Positions 35,169-46,346 of a DNA stretch of 64,000 nucleotides are shown here, piece by piece. This DNA is from Channallabes apus (taxonomy: Eukaryota > Chordata > Actinopteri > Siluriformes > Clariidae): assembly GCA_030522415.1 (NCBI GenBank), contig CM060114.1, positions 27,773,804 to 27,837,803 on the forward strand. Reading direction: 5' to 3'. The notes beneath the pieces are model-generated. The model saw nothing but the letters and a program-made list of their open reading frames with translations. It did no database searches and was not told where the DNA came from. A program made the position numbers and the translations under genes. Numbering within the stretch: position 1 is the first letter of the stretch; the number at the start of each line of letters is the position of its first letter.

Positions 35169-35436
35169 ATTATTGTTATTATTATTCATAATAATTCATA
35201 TTGCACTGATGGCATTAGGTACAGTATTTTCAAGCTCTGATTGATAAAGATCCTAAACAGGAGCACTAGACTGGAGAGCACAGAGGTTTAGAGTACTCTG
35301 TTGAGGACACCCTGTGCTATCTAATATATGCATAACCCTGCATTAGATTGCATGTTTAAAGGAAAACCTTAAACAATAAATTTTTACATAGGTCACTTTA
35401 ACATTAATCCAAATACACTGAGCATATCATGTAGAG

Positions 35437-35464
35437 ACAGACAGAGAGAGAGAGAGAGAGAGAG
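35437..35464. repeat. (GA)n microsatellite
   Basis: About 14 GA units, about 80 bp upstream of the putative SLC16A7 first exon region. Confidence 0.85.
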
Positions 35465-35539
35465 ATGAGTAGGCTTATAGAGGTTATAAGGGGGAGGGAA
35501 AAAAATCACAAAATGTCCCAAGACACAGTATGCAACCTT

Positions 35540-35800
35540 CTGCACGCCCCTTCTCCACCCATCCATACAGCACTCTGCCTATTGGGTCACACCTCACACT
35601 GCTGTGCTGAGCTAATGCCTCGCTCATGTCGGCTGCTGTCACGCACACAAACGCGCGCGCACAGGGAAAGACGCGCGCGTCACACCACACGTCACTGTCG
35701 CGCGCTCGAGACAGAAGCGTCCGAACAGAGACGCGCGTCTGTGGACACAAGGTCAGTGGACGAGGAACGGACAGAGGAACGGACCGTCAGACTTCACAGG
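35540..35800 (+). promoter_or_regulatory. slc16a7: Putative SLC16A7 promoter and noncoding exon 1
   Basis: A compact CpG-dense patch (GCGCGCGCACAGG, GACGCGCGCGTCAC, GTCGCGCGCTCGAG) in AT-rich DNA. It ends in a good donor, CACAGG|GTAAGGGG, with the exon edge at 35800. It lies about 10.3 kb upstream of the first coding exon on the same strand, as expected for a gene with noncoding 5' exons. A CRE-like ACGTCAC is at about 35688. The transcription start and the link to SLC16A7 are inferred. Confidence 0.5.
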
Positions 35801-36182
35801 GTAAGGGGGTGGGGGAGGGGAGGTTCTTTTAAGAAAGGATTATCAAAGGTTCTGGTGTGTTTTATTTACCACTAATGGATACATTGTGTTTATAAACATC
35901 AAACAGGATTCTGATCGAGTATTTCGAGGTGTGTAGGCTGTATAAGGTTTGTGTGTGTGTGTGTGTGTTTATAATGACAGTTGAGTTTATTATTCATTTA
36001 TAAGAGACATGTCAGGTAGTGTCACGTCAGATGGTGGATCCGGTTTACTCGCTGTGAAGTGATGCAGAGACACACCGGATTGTTGCGTCATTCTCATCCA
36101 CCAATCATCTTCGAGCTCTTCCTCCATGTGTGCTTGGCTTATTTCATAATTTATCCAGCAGACTACCAGTCTAACAGTGATG

Positions 36183-36217
<35 letters not shown>

Positions 36218-37289
36218 AGAGAGAGCTACAAATATCATGGATTTGTTCAGGCGGGCTCTTCATAAGAGGGTTTGGCACTAGAAGAGATCTTCTTACCTAT
36301 ACAGTAAGCATGCTGGGTGAACTCGAATTATTACCTGTGTGGGTGTGTGGTGGGGGTGTGTGTCATGTCCAAGTACTTACTGTGACACCTGGAGGTTATA
36401 ACTGTACAAACACAAAAGCAACAAAGATGGTCAGTTGCCTAATCACGAGCTTGCTGACGGCTTCAGGTCATGCAGAAGGTCAGAACGTCGTGAAATACAG
36501 CACAACCATCTTCAAGCATCACCCCCCCCCTTATAAATTAATTTATTTATGCGGTTCATACAAAAAGTTAATGCTTTTGGAATAAAATGTCCGTACCAAA
36601 ATTTGTTACATTTTTGAGTAAGTAAGGTTTAGCTATTAATACATATTAAATACTTAATTGACTTTAATTGAACAGTTGTAAGAGCAAAAACTCTCCTACA
36701 ACAGATCGTTAAACAGCATGATTATGTCTTTCAGACGGTCCAGGTCTACCAGGGCATGACGGGGTTAATGGTTTACAATTCTCTTTAAATTGAACGAGAA
36801 TTATGAAAGCGGTATTTCAAGATTCCTAGTTGAAGTAGTCCACCTGAAATTCCCAGCTATCATAAAATTTGAAATTTCTTTGGAACATATATAAAATATA
36901 ATTTTTTTCCTTTTCTAGATATGCTTAAAAATGGGTTCAGTCTCCCCAAAAAGTTGTTATGAACATGATAAATACTGGTGTATACATATTATCATAAAAC
37001 TATAGCGGTCTATTTAACTCTTGCATGTTTGTTTAGGCTGAGATTTTGCGGGAAAGTCTGTGGCAAAGGTGATGCAATTTGTGTGATCAAGAGAATTTTA
37101 AAAAATATATAAAACAATTGTCTTTTATTTATGTCCTAAACACACCTTGTTAAAAGTTTGCAAAAGTATTCATTAAAACCAATTACAAAGGTACTTTCTG
37201 ATGCTATAAAATTTTTACTAATTTACTGCATAATAAAATTGTAAGGCTGTTAAGCTTAAACAATTAGACACAATATGCATCCGCTCTTT
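35801..37289 (+). other. Putative SLC16A7 first intron, 5' part
   Basis: Contains (GT)n at about 35950-35968 and 36184-36212. Nothing else is recognised. Confidence 0.4.
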
Positions 37290-37645
37290 AGAGTTCGCTT
37301 GCTATGATCCCAGTGTTTCACTGTCCATCAAGGCAGAAAGTTTTCTAAGTACGCTGGAGCCATGATCAGACTGTCCGCTTCATGTCTGATATGCCGGCCT
37401 CCCAGGAACTCCTTTACTGGCCCAAACATGTAGAAATGGCTTGGAGCGAGATCAGGACTGTACGGGGGATGTGGCAATACCTCCCAGTCGAGTTTCTGTA
37501 ATGGTCAAGTGGTCTTGACCATTGAAGGTTTCCTCCAGTTTCTCTGGTGGTCTTCCACCTTCCAAAAACAATGGTGCCCTATGATGGACATTCAGAGTTT
37601 GTTCCAGCCTCCAACCCATTGGTCCTGTTATCCAGTGACACAATA
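37290..37645 (-). mobile_element. mariner-like transposon fragment
   Basis: The minus strand decodes in pieces to mariner-type C-terminal sequence (ITETRLGGIATSPVQS, then, after a stop, KPFLHVWASKGVPGRPAY), corresponding to the usual LPHPPYSPDL...FLGG region. Same family as 6790-7330 and 58395-58745. Confidence 0.55.
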
Positions 37646-38419
37646 AAAGTATAGCTCATGTCAAAAAATACTTTAGAAGATATGACAAATCAGGATATGT
37701 TTTGACTTTCTATGACTGGATTAAATCTCATATAAGAAGCATAAAGTATAAAGATGAGCCAGGTATGGTAACAGCATTGAGAAGTCTGCAGACCTGCTCA
37801 AAAAAGCAACTCATGGCAATTTATTGCGACAAGAGATTCTACTATGAACATTAAAAGATTGACCGAATCCCCAGCTCGGATCCTGGGACACTTCGTCTGC
37901 TATTTACTCTTGTGATATGTGTCATGAATTACTGTTTTCCCAACAGTCATGTGGATTGTAGCGAGATTAGAATCACAGTCACATGCTGGCTAAACAGTAC
38001 ATTGCTATTCAAAGAATTCCCAAAGGTAATGTCATGCTTGGGCAGCCAATGGTCAGAGAAATCACCTTTCTAACTAGGTGACATTTAGAGGTTTAGTTAA
38101 GGCTGCGTCTGTAGGGTTGGGACGGCATTGAAGTCTGGATTTGGAATAGTATTTTTTGCATATGCGCTACTGGACTTTTAGTTATGTAATCAAATATCAA
38201 TAGCAGATGAAAGCCACTAGGCTGACTAACTGAGCTGACTAAGCGCTGACTAACATGAATATTAAGTTGAACAAGAAGAGTCTGTTTGGGTGGCATTACA
38301 TTAGCTGATTAGATTACGTCATGGAAATATTGTGGGTATTGATTATTGAAGTGATTCATGATACACTGAAAATCATGGAAGTCAGAGACAAACCGATAAC
38401 TTTAATTTATGCACATTTT
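37646..38419. other. No gene recognised
   Basis: AT-rich intron-like sequence with no features. Confidence 0.4.
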
Positions 38420-38519
38420 ACAATTTTATTTCAATCATTTTTTGATTCTGTACAGTCTGTTTTGGGACAATGTGCATTGTTAAAAGTGCAATATTAAATA
38501 AAATTGAATTGAATTGAAT
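38420..38519 (+). mobile_element. L2-like LINE 3'-end fragment
   Basis: GACAATGTGCATTGTTAAAA and AAATAAAATTGAATTGAATT match the 3' end of the LINE at 18588-21236. Confidence 0.75.
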
Positions 38520-38531
38520 AGGCAATTCACA

Positions 38532-38905
38532 GGTATGGTGGGTTAGTGGTTAGCACTGTGGCCTTGCACCTCCAGGGTTCAGGTTCGATTCCTGTGTGCA
38601 TGGGGTTGCATGTTCTCCCTGTGCTTGGTGGGTTTCCTCCAGGTACTCCAGTTTCCTCCCACAGTCCAAAGTCATGCAGATTAGGCTAAACCCGGGTTTC
38701 CTCCGGGTGCTCTGGTTTCCTCCACAGTCATACACACAGATTAGACTAATTGGCGTTCCCATAGTGTGTGAATGAGCGTGTGAGTGTGTATATGTGTATC
38801 CCTGGGATGGATTGGCACCCCATCCCTAAGTCTCCTGGGATAAGCTCCAGGTTCCCCGCAACCCTGTATGCAGCATAAAACGGGATAGACGATAAATGAG
38901 TAAGT
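38532..38905 (+). mobile_element. tRNA-derived SINE (DANA/Mermaid-like) with internal duplication
   Basis: Plus-strand copy with GGTTAGTGGTTAGCACTGTG, the B box GGTTCGATTCC and the core. The TTTCCTCC...ACAGTC...AGATTAG module occurs twice in tandem (38630-38685 and 38696-38745). The tail is GGGATAGACGATAAATGAG. Confidence 0.75.
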
Positions 38906-38924
38906 GAATTGAATTGACTAGTGG

Positions 38925-39182
38925 GACGGCACGGTGCCTTAGTGGTTAGCACTGTGGCCTCGCACGTCCACGGTCCAGGTTCTGTGTGCATGCAGTTTGC
39001 ATGTTCTCCCCGTGTTTGGTGGGTTCCCTCACAGTCCAAAGACATTCCCTGTTCCCAAATTGCTCATAGTGTGGTCCAGTCCAGGGTGTACCCCACCCAC
39101 CTTGTGCTCTAATTCCCCTGAATTATGAAATAGGCTCATTTTGTATACAGGATAAAGGAGTATAGATGAGTAAGTGAGTGAA
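38925..39182 (+). mobile_element. tRNA-derived SINE (DANA/Mermaid-like), diverged
   Basis: Second plus-strand copy directly after the first: GACGGCACGGTGCCTTAGTG, then GGTTAGCACTGTGGCCTCGC, core, and tail TAGATGAGTAAGTGAGTG. The B box is damaged (GGTTCTGTGTG). Confidence 0.7.
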
Positions 39183-40065
39183 TTTAATAGTTCAATCAAA
39201 TTAGGTGTAGTATCGCAGACCTGGAAATGTTCATTGAGTTTCTGATTACCATAAGGAAAGGCTCTGCTTGTGATTCGAAGTGTTTCAAACCTTACTGGTG
39301 TTCATACGAAACCTTTCTTTAAATGAGAAGTATTTGTGATCGTTGTCACTCTGTTAACGTGCTCTTCCTCTGAACCTCCTGAATCACTCAAAATCAGCAA
39401 GCACAGTGTTGAGAGATATTAAACAGCCATGTCATTAAAATCAGAGCTTGTCATTTCTTTGACCTAGAGAAAGAAGAGTGTGACGTTGTGGTTAATATTA
39501 AAGCTGCAGCAAACAATAAGCCAGTTTGTAAAGTCACACCTTTAAAGCGCAAGGTTATTGCCGAGGTTCTTGTTAAGGAACACGAAAATCAAAAGAAAAG
39601 CAAACAACCGAAGAACAAATGCACTGTTAATTACTGTGTGAGCCTGGAAAACTCTTCACATAGTGAAATGTGACATGTTCTACAGTTATATGAAAACTAC
39701 AGACTTTGCTAAACTGGAATTCCTTTCTGTTTTACACGCAGAAATAATGTTAGAGCATTTGAAAATCTGGTTACCCTCAAATGTTGGGAAAAAAACTTAT
39801 CCATAAATAAATTCACTTTCCAGACAGAAATGCAACCACTTCCACTCCGACTCCACTGAAAGACATAAACACACTGATCGTCTTAAAGTACTGCTGTTCC
39901 CAAAACATCCCAATTAAAGGACACCTGTTATTAAAGAAAAAAAGTTTTAAATAACTTCACATATTATGAGTGTACAAACAAAAATGTGCAAGACCAAAAC
40001 AAACAAACAAGGAAACAAAAAAAATAAATAAAACTTCCTGCATTTTGTTCGTTTTCATTTTTCAT
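39183..40065. other. No gene confirmed; Lys-rich ORF inside
   Basis: A plus-strand frame open from about 39430 to the TGA at 39671 encodes a lysine-rich peptide (CKVTPLKRKVIAEVLVKEHE, then NQKKSKQPKNKC). No domain, start or splice context is convincing. Confidence 0.3.
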
Positions 40066-40270
40066 TTAAAGTAAACCGTCCCCTAGCTTGTTGCTCAGTC
40101 TGCTGTTCTCTGGAAGAGGTGTGGCTCAGCAGTAGCTCATTTACATAGACACTGAAATGATGTGTTTGGACGAGGAGTGAAATGAAGGGAGCTTGAGGTA
40201 TACAAAATGCATACAAAAGGAGATTTTCAGATGAAGCATTTACAGAATAAAATATGGGACCTTTAAGCTC
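40066..40270 (+). repeat. Dispersed repeat, copy 2
   Basis: Diverged copy of the unit at 13000-13440, here without a SINE. The right end, AATATGGGACCTTTAA, is a common nonautonomous DNA transposon terminus in fish. Confidence 0.5.
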
Positions 40271-42011
40271 TCTATCCCCTTTTTATATACCAGCATATGT
40301 TTATATTTATGTCATAAGCTACAGTATGTTAATGATATGAGTCTTTGTGTAATGTCTATGCAATCTTTATATCATTTCAATAAGGGCTCTCCAGAACTGA
40401 AAGGAAAGCAAAGCCGTCGTCTTCTAAATGTATGACGTAATCAGTTAAAGACGGAAATCATCATTCAGCTCCCGATACGATATTATCACGATATTTAGGT
40501 GCAGATTCGATTAAAATTACATGGAGAATTATGTTCCACGATTCTGTCACAATTTTAAACCTTTAAAAAAGGTTTAATGATTACTTTGATGTAGTCCATT
40601 CATTACACTGTAGTTCTCTCACTTAAAAACTAAGAGCAGCATTCAATCAATACAAACTAGCTTCAAATACAAAAGAGTTTAACATTTATCGGAGCTGCAA
40701 GTATCTCTGTCATCAGCCATAGTTATTATTTCTAAACAGAATTAGTAATTTATAAATTGTTTACTCCTACCACAGGGGAATTATTTTTTAAATACTTCAG
40801 GATGCGCCACCTGTAGGATTATAAAGTAACTGCATTGTTTTACCTCCTCATCAAATGCTTACAACACTCAACTCGACAGCGAGCACATGGGGGCGTCTAA
40901 CTCACACTGTTTTCGACTAATTAGCGCTGGCTGTGTTTTGAGACTGGCGTAAGCTTGTGTAATGAGTGGGTTTGAGACTATTTCACTCACAGAGATTGGA
41001 GAAAAAGGCAGATTGGGGGCTTTTAACACTTGTGATTTTTAATAATGTAATGCCATACAATGCATTTCAGAAGCTTCTGCGTTCGCTTTAAATCTGTAAA
41101 CGTTTGTATCTGAGGCTGATCCACCGATCACCGGTCACAGCCAATCAAACTGAAAACCTATGGAGGCAGATCTGTGTCATAAATAATTCACACAAAAAAC
41201 ACGATGTTCACATGCGTAACCCAATTCACGTGCACGAAAAAAATATATATTCACAAAAAAACACATTCACATGCATAACAAAAATATACATATTCATAAT
41301 ATACGATTCTGCTGTGCATGTGAAAATCGATTTACGTGTGTGAATATCGCTGGATTTGTGTGTGTGTGTGTGTTTTTCGGACTTTGCTGGCACTTTGGAG
41401 CATCATTTGTGCTCTTTAGCCAATCAGATGCGACCTAACTAGTCCAGGAGCGCTCGAGTAGCTCAACTTTGCACACCTTTTACTCAGTCGGAGTTAATTA
41501 CAAGGAAATGAAGTTTTACCGACTCAAACCAAGAACAGGATGCCCGTCTAAGTTATTACTTTATTTCATAATGTTTAATTAATGAACTTCGCCGAAAATA
41601 ACAGTTAACCACTTTATCATCTTTATAAACACTTCACCCTCATTACATGTTTGTCAATCAAGACAGTCACAGTTTTTAATATGGAGAATAGATGTTTCTG
41701 TGGGTCACAGGGTATTCTGATATATCTGAATGCCACCAGATTTTCTTTTATTTCATTAACAGCTCTGTGTTATTTTCGGCGAAGTTCTGCACTTATCTGT
41801 CGGTATTTATTTGTACTTTTTTTAAAGGTAAAGTGCAGGTTAATTTGTTATATTTTTACTTTATATTTTGTATAATTTTTTATGTTTAAATGTAAATGTT
41901 TTTAATATTCATATTTTTATATTTACATTTTTTTGGGCTGTGGAACGAATAATTTGAGCCCACTTCCAGAACAAATTATGCTCCTAATCCATGGTTCCAC
42001 AGTATATATAT
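40271..42011. other. No gene recognised; 19-bp inverted repeat inside
   Basis: Around 40460-40520 there is a repeat-like CGATATTATCACGATATTTA. At 41584-41602 and 41769-41787 lies a perfect 19-bp inverted repeat. A (TG)n run is at about 41357-41372. No coding potential is recognised. Confidence 0.4.
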
Positions 42012-43256
42012 AAACCGGATTCCAAAAAAGTTGGGACACTAAACAAATTGTGAATAAAAACTGAATGCAATGATGTGGAGATGGCAAATGTCAATATTTT
42101 ATTTAGAATAGAACATAGATGACAGATCAAAAGTTTAATCCGAGAAAATGTATCATTTTGAAGGAAAAATATGTTGATTCCAAATGTCATGGTGTCAACA
42201 AATCCCAAAAAAGTTGGGACAAGGCCATTTTCACCACTGTGTGGCATCTCCCCTTCTTCTTACAACACTCAGCAGACGTCTGGGGACCGAGGAGACCAGT
42301 TTCTCAAGTTTAGAAATAGGAATGGTCTCCCATTCTTGTCTAATACAGGCCTCTAACTGTTCAATCGTCTTGGGCCTTCTTTGTCGCACCTTCCTCTTTA
42401 TGATGCGCCAAATGTTCTCTATAGGGGAAAGATCTGGACTGCAGACTGGCCATTTCAGTACCCGGATCCTTCTCCTACGCAGCCATGATGTTGTGATTGA
42501 TGCAGAATGTGGTCTGGCATTATCTTGTTGAAAAATGCAGGGTCTTCCCTGAAAGAGATGACGTCTGGATGGGAGCATATGTTGTTCTAGAACCTGAATA
42601 TATTTTTCTGCATTGATGGTGCCTTTCCAGACATGCAAGCTGTTCCAAGCTGTTCCATACAAGCATTCCTGTTTGTGGTGCAGTGTCGTTTAAGGGCCCG
42701 GAGATCACGGGCATCCAGTATGGTTTTACGCCCTTGACCCTTACGCACAGAGATTGTTCCAGATTCTCTGAATCTTCGGATGATATTATGCACAGTTGAT
42801 GATGATAACTGCAAAGTCTTTGCAATTTTTCGCTGGGTAACACCTTTCTGATATTGCTCCACTATCTTTCTGCACAACATTGGGGGAATTGGTGATCCTC
42901 TACCCATCTTGGCTTCTGAGAGACACTGCCACTCTGAGAAGCTCTTTTTATACCCAATCATGTTGCCAATTAACCTCATTACTGTTAATTGGTCTTCCAG
43001 CTCTTCGTTATGCTCAAATTGACTTTTTCCAGCCTCTTATTGCTACTTGTCCCAACTTTTTTGGGATTTGTTGACACCGTGAAATTTGGAATCAACATAT
43101 TTGTCCTTTAAAATGATAAATTTTCTCGGATTAAGCTTTTGATCTGTCATCTATGTTCTATTCTGAATAAAATATTGACATTTGCCATCTCCACATCATT
43201 GCATTCAGTTTTTATTCACAATTTGTTTAGTGTCCCAACTTTTTTGGAATCCGGTT

Positions 43257-43257
<1 letters not shown>
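42012..43257 (-). mobile_element. Tc1-like transposon, third family, internally deleted
   Basis: Terminal inverted repeats start AAACCGGATTCCAAAAAAGT at the left, and the right end reads ACTTTTTTGGAATCCGGTTT. Inner parts of the repeats also match (TGACAGATCAAAAG against CTTTTGATCTGTCA), so each repeat is about 200 bp. Both flanks are TA-rich microsatellite. Length 1.25 kb, shorter than a full Tc1. Confidence 0.85.
42231..42979 (-). pseudogene. Tc1-like transposase with central deletion
   Basis: The first minus-strand frame (42979-42587) has the N-terminal DNA-binding domain: CRKIVEQYQKGVTQRKIAKT, SSSTVHNIIRRFRESGTI, RDLRALKRHC. The second (42662-42231) has SLHVWKGTINAEKYIQVLEQ, FQQDNARPHSA (second catalytic Asp), PDLSPIENIWRIIKRKVRQR (catalytic Glu) and a normal C-terminus. 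The stretch that should carry the first Asp (WSDES-type) between NRNACMEQLG and SLHVWKG is deleted, with a frame change. Confidence 0.85.

Positions 43258-43305
<48 letters not shown>
43258..43305. repeat. (TA)n microsatellite
   Basis: About 24 TA units abutting the right end of the Tc1 element, consistent with insertion into a TA tract. Confidence 0.9.
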
Positions 43306-43307
<2 letters not shown>

Positions 43308-43590
43308 ACTACTTTCACCTCCTACACTTTGCTTGTATAACTGATAAAAGGATTTCTCTGGAAACTTATTGCACTTTACTTAACTATTATTTATTAGCAG
43401 TTTGTCTATAAGAACAGTTGGGGCAGAGCTCCGCTATTCAGCAAATCAATCTCATGTTAATTGTCATTCATACATTTTAAATTATGTTCAAATGTAATAT
43501 AATTTCCCTTGAGTGTCCAGTGCATAAAACATGTAAGCTAATCCTTTTATTTTATTTCCTAGATCCATGCAACATGCTCAGTGCCCCATT

Positions 43591-43815
43591 TACAGTGGCT
43601 TGCAAAAGTATTCGGCCCCCTTTAACTTTTCCACAGTTTTTCACATTACAGCCACAAACATGAATCAATTTTATTGGAATTACACGTGAAAGACCAATAC
43701 AAAGTGGTGTACACATGAGAAGAGGAACGAAAATCATACATGATTCCAAAAATTTTTTACAAATAAAAAACATTTGGGGGGCCAAATCACAAGTTTTACA
43801 AATAAAAGGGGGCCA
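43591..43815 (+). mobile_element. Tc1-like 5' terminal repeat remnant, fourth family
   Basis: Starts ACAGTGGCTTGCAAAAGTAT and CGGCCCCC, with ACAAACATGAATCAATTTTA and GTGAAAGACCAATACAAAGT, a common fish Tc1 terminal region. The rest of the element is missing. GGGGGCCAAATCACA occurs twice near its right end. Confidence 0.6.
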
Positions 43816-44761
43816 AATCACATTTGCTTTCACAGAACAGATCTCAAACATTCAGTGTTTTTATTTATTTTTTCTTACCCTTATAGCTGCTTTCCGGTTT
43901 ACTATTTCAATAAACAAATATTGTTTTATACCTACACTCATCATGTTCCCTAGTAGTCCAGTGGTAAGAATGCAGTGCTCTCATCCAACCTTATCCAGTC
44001 ATCATGTAGTCAACGAGGTTCTGACGTCATTTCATCAAAGTAGTTCTAACTTCCGAAAAAATCAACCTAACACCAACCTTGTCCCAAAAATCAGCAATAC
44101 TGACAAATTAACATCATCACAATATTTTGAAAACTAGAAATTCTTACCGGGTAATAAACTTTTTCCAGCAAAGTAAAAGTGTTTGGACAACTGGAAAACT
44201 GAACCTATACTCAGTACTTTATCTATTACTCTAATAACAATCTAAATAACTTTATGCACGTGAGGTCCCACTATGTGCATCCCTACACAGTTAAAATGTA
44301 TGTAGAACATGCTGGTCACATGATTGCATTCTTCTGTATGCAGCCTTATGTATGCAGATTACTAGAAATCATCTGCCTTTGTGAAGTGACTGAAAGGTCA
44401 TATAGTTACAAAATCACATTATAATGAAAAAACAAATCTTCAGTAGTTCTCAAAAGTTTTCATACCATCTCAATCTATAATAGTGCATATTAGTCGACTG
44501 TGGAGCTCTAATGAGGTTATTATGTTTCACTCTATCACTCAATCATTTACCCAGGGGAAATTGAATTCAATCGAGTTGCAAAGCCAGCATCATGAAACAA
44601 ATGGAATCATAACTGAAGTGTATTGTTACACCCCTTTGTCTGATAACATGTGAGCTTAACTTCTTCATCTTCAGGCAACATCATTATTAACGCCAGACAA
44701 TCCCAAGAAAATCTATGGTGTGATGATCTATAGATCACTGACATTCCCAAGTGTATATATG
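43816..44761. other. No gene recognised
   Basis: AT-rich intron-like sequence. Confidence 0.4.
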
Positions 44762-44840
44762 TGAGGGATAGGCTCCAGGCCCCCCCATAACCCTGTATGC
44801 AGGATAAAGCCGTATAGACGATGTATGAGTGAGTGAGTAT
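44762..44840 (+). mobile_element. tRNA-derived SINE (DANA/Mermaid-like), 3' tail only
   Basis: GGGATAGGCTCCAGGC, GGATAAAGCCGTATAGACGA and a (GAGT)n tail. Confidence 0.7.
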
Positions 44841-45589
44841 GAGTATTAACTTAAAAATGTTTCAGACTTTATACACTTCCATTCTTCACTGTGAGTGTTT
44901 GAGCTTGATGGACAATATACACTCTATGCACAAAAGAGCAACAGAGTAATAGTGTATTTAGTTATATTTTATCAGGCTTTTGGTCACACATTTTACCCAA
45001 CAGGTCCAAACTGTAGGTAATTAGCCTTTTTGTCCCTGTACTCACAGGAACGTTCACACTCTCCAACCTGATCACAGGGTATTGCATTACTTTTCTGCGC
45101 TTGACTAATGCTTCCTGGTGTCATTCTTCAGTTAAGCTGGTGCCAACCTGAACGTCTTACTGGCTTGTTTAATCTTTATATGGGAATAATATTTCAGCTG
45201 AGAGAATCAGGTCACAAGAGCAGCCATTAGAGCTTGGCTGAACACACCTCAATCACACCTGGTCACAGATGTGGGATGCAGTGGGCAACATTATGTAATT
45301 ATGTACTTATTGTTCACTTGATATGACAGCCGTGTGAGTGCACGGTAAGAGACGAGTCATGTGCGTCTCTTTGAAGTCCGCGGGTTATAAATATGCAGTA
45401 CGTATATTGTGTCTCTTTAAAACTTCAGCGAAAACAAATACTAGACAATAATGTGACACAAGAAAGCGGTATGGATACTGAATATGGTTAATATGCAGTA
45501 GACTTAATGGACCTCTATGAAGTTTGTGAAGAATGCAGTTGTTTAGTATTTTGTAATCTTTAAATTACGTCATACGTCATGCAACTCAA
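44841..45589. other. No gene recognised
   Basis: Intron-like sequence, no features. Confidence 0.4.
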
Positions 45590-45692
45590 GAGTCTGGGTT
45601 TAATTCCTGGTCATGTTCGATTCCCGCCGCTGTATGCATGAGGTTGCATGTTCTCCCTGTACTTGGTGGGTTTCCTCCCTGTGCTTTGGTAC
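45590..45692 (+). mobile_element. tRNA-derived SINE (DANA/Mermaid-like), internal fragment
   Basis: Part of the head with a B-box-like TGTTCGATTCCCG, plus TTGCATGTTCTCCCTGTACT and TTGGTGGGTTTCCTCC. Confidence 0.65.
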
Positions 45693-46132
45693 ACAGCTCA
45701 TTTACAGTGTAACATGCTGTCAGCAGTTGGCCAGTGACAGTTTTGGTGGAAGATTAGCTTTAATTGCAGGGTATTATATTTAACGTGAACTGTGCATGTA
45801 GTAATCATAGCCATTTGTATTGTATTTTTAGGGATTTTATGCACCATGTACTGTATAGCTGAAAAGTTGTCTTTTCAGTCACTTGTCTAGTTGTGTTTGA
45901 CTGCACGCTTAGCCCAGGCAAAAGAGGGTTAGAAATAATAAAAAGTATATTCTAAGGTAATATTTTACCATCATAGTCACTATCTTGGTGAGTATAGTGT
46001 TTCTTTTTTTTACATCTATTTACATCTTTACCGTTTTGGACAGACTGCAGTGTAAATATAAAGAAAGCCTTATGCTCCTACATATCATTACAGTACTCTT
46101 CTCTATCTTATAGGAACAGACCAGGATTAACA

Positions 46133-46346
46133 ATGGCGCCCCCTGCTGGAGCTCAAGCTGTGCCCCCTCCGGATGGAGGCTGGGGCTGGGCTGTGGTGGT
46201 CGGAGCCTTCATCTCTATCGGCTTCTCCTACGCTTTCCCCAAAGCCACTACTGTTTTCTTCAAGGACATTCAGAAAATCTTTGACGCATCCTACAGCCAA
46301 GTCGCCTGGATCTCCTCTATCATGCTGGCAGTCATGTATGCTGGAG
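46133..46346 (+). CDS. slc16a7: slc16a7 coding exon 1 (N-terminus, TM1)
   Basis: The splice acceptor is CTTATAG at 46107-46113, so the exon starts at 46114 with 19 bp of 5' UTR before the ATG (ACAATGG context). It encodes residues 1-71: the cytoplasmic N-terminus, DGGWGW, TM1 and the following segment up to MYAGG. The donor is GAG|GTAAAA after 46346. Confidence 0.95.

Noticed and set aside
35465..35875. 136-codon ORF over the CpG patch
   Set aside because: Low-complexity Arg/Thr-rich frame that crosses the predicted splice donor; better explained as noncoding exon and promoter sequence.
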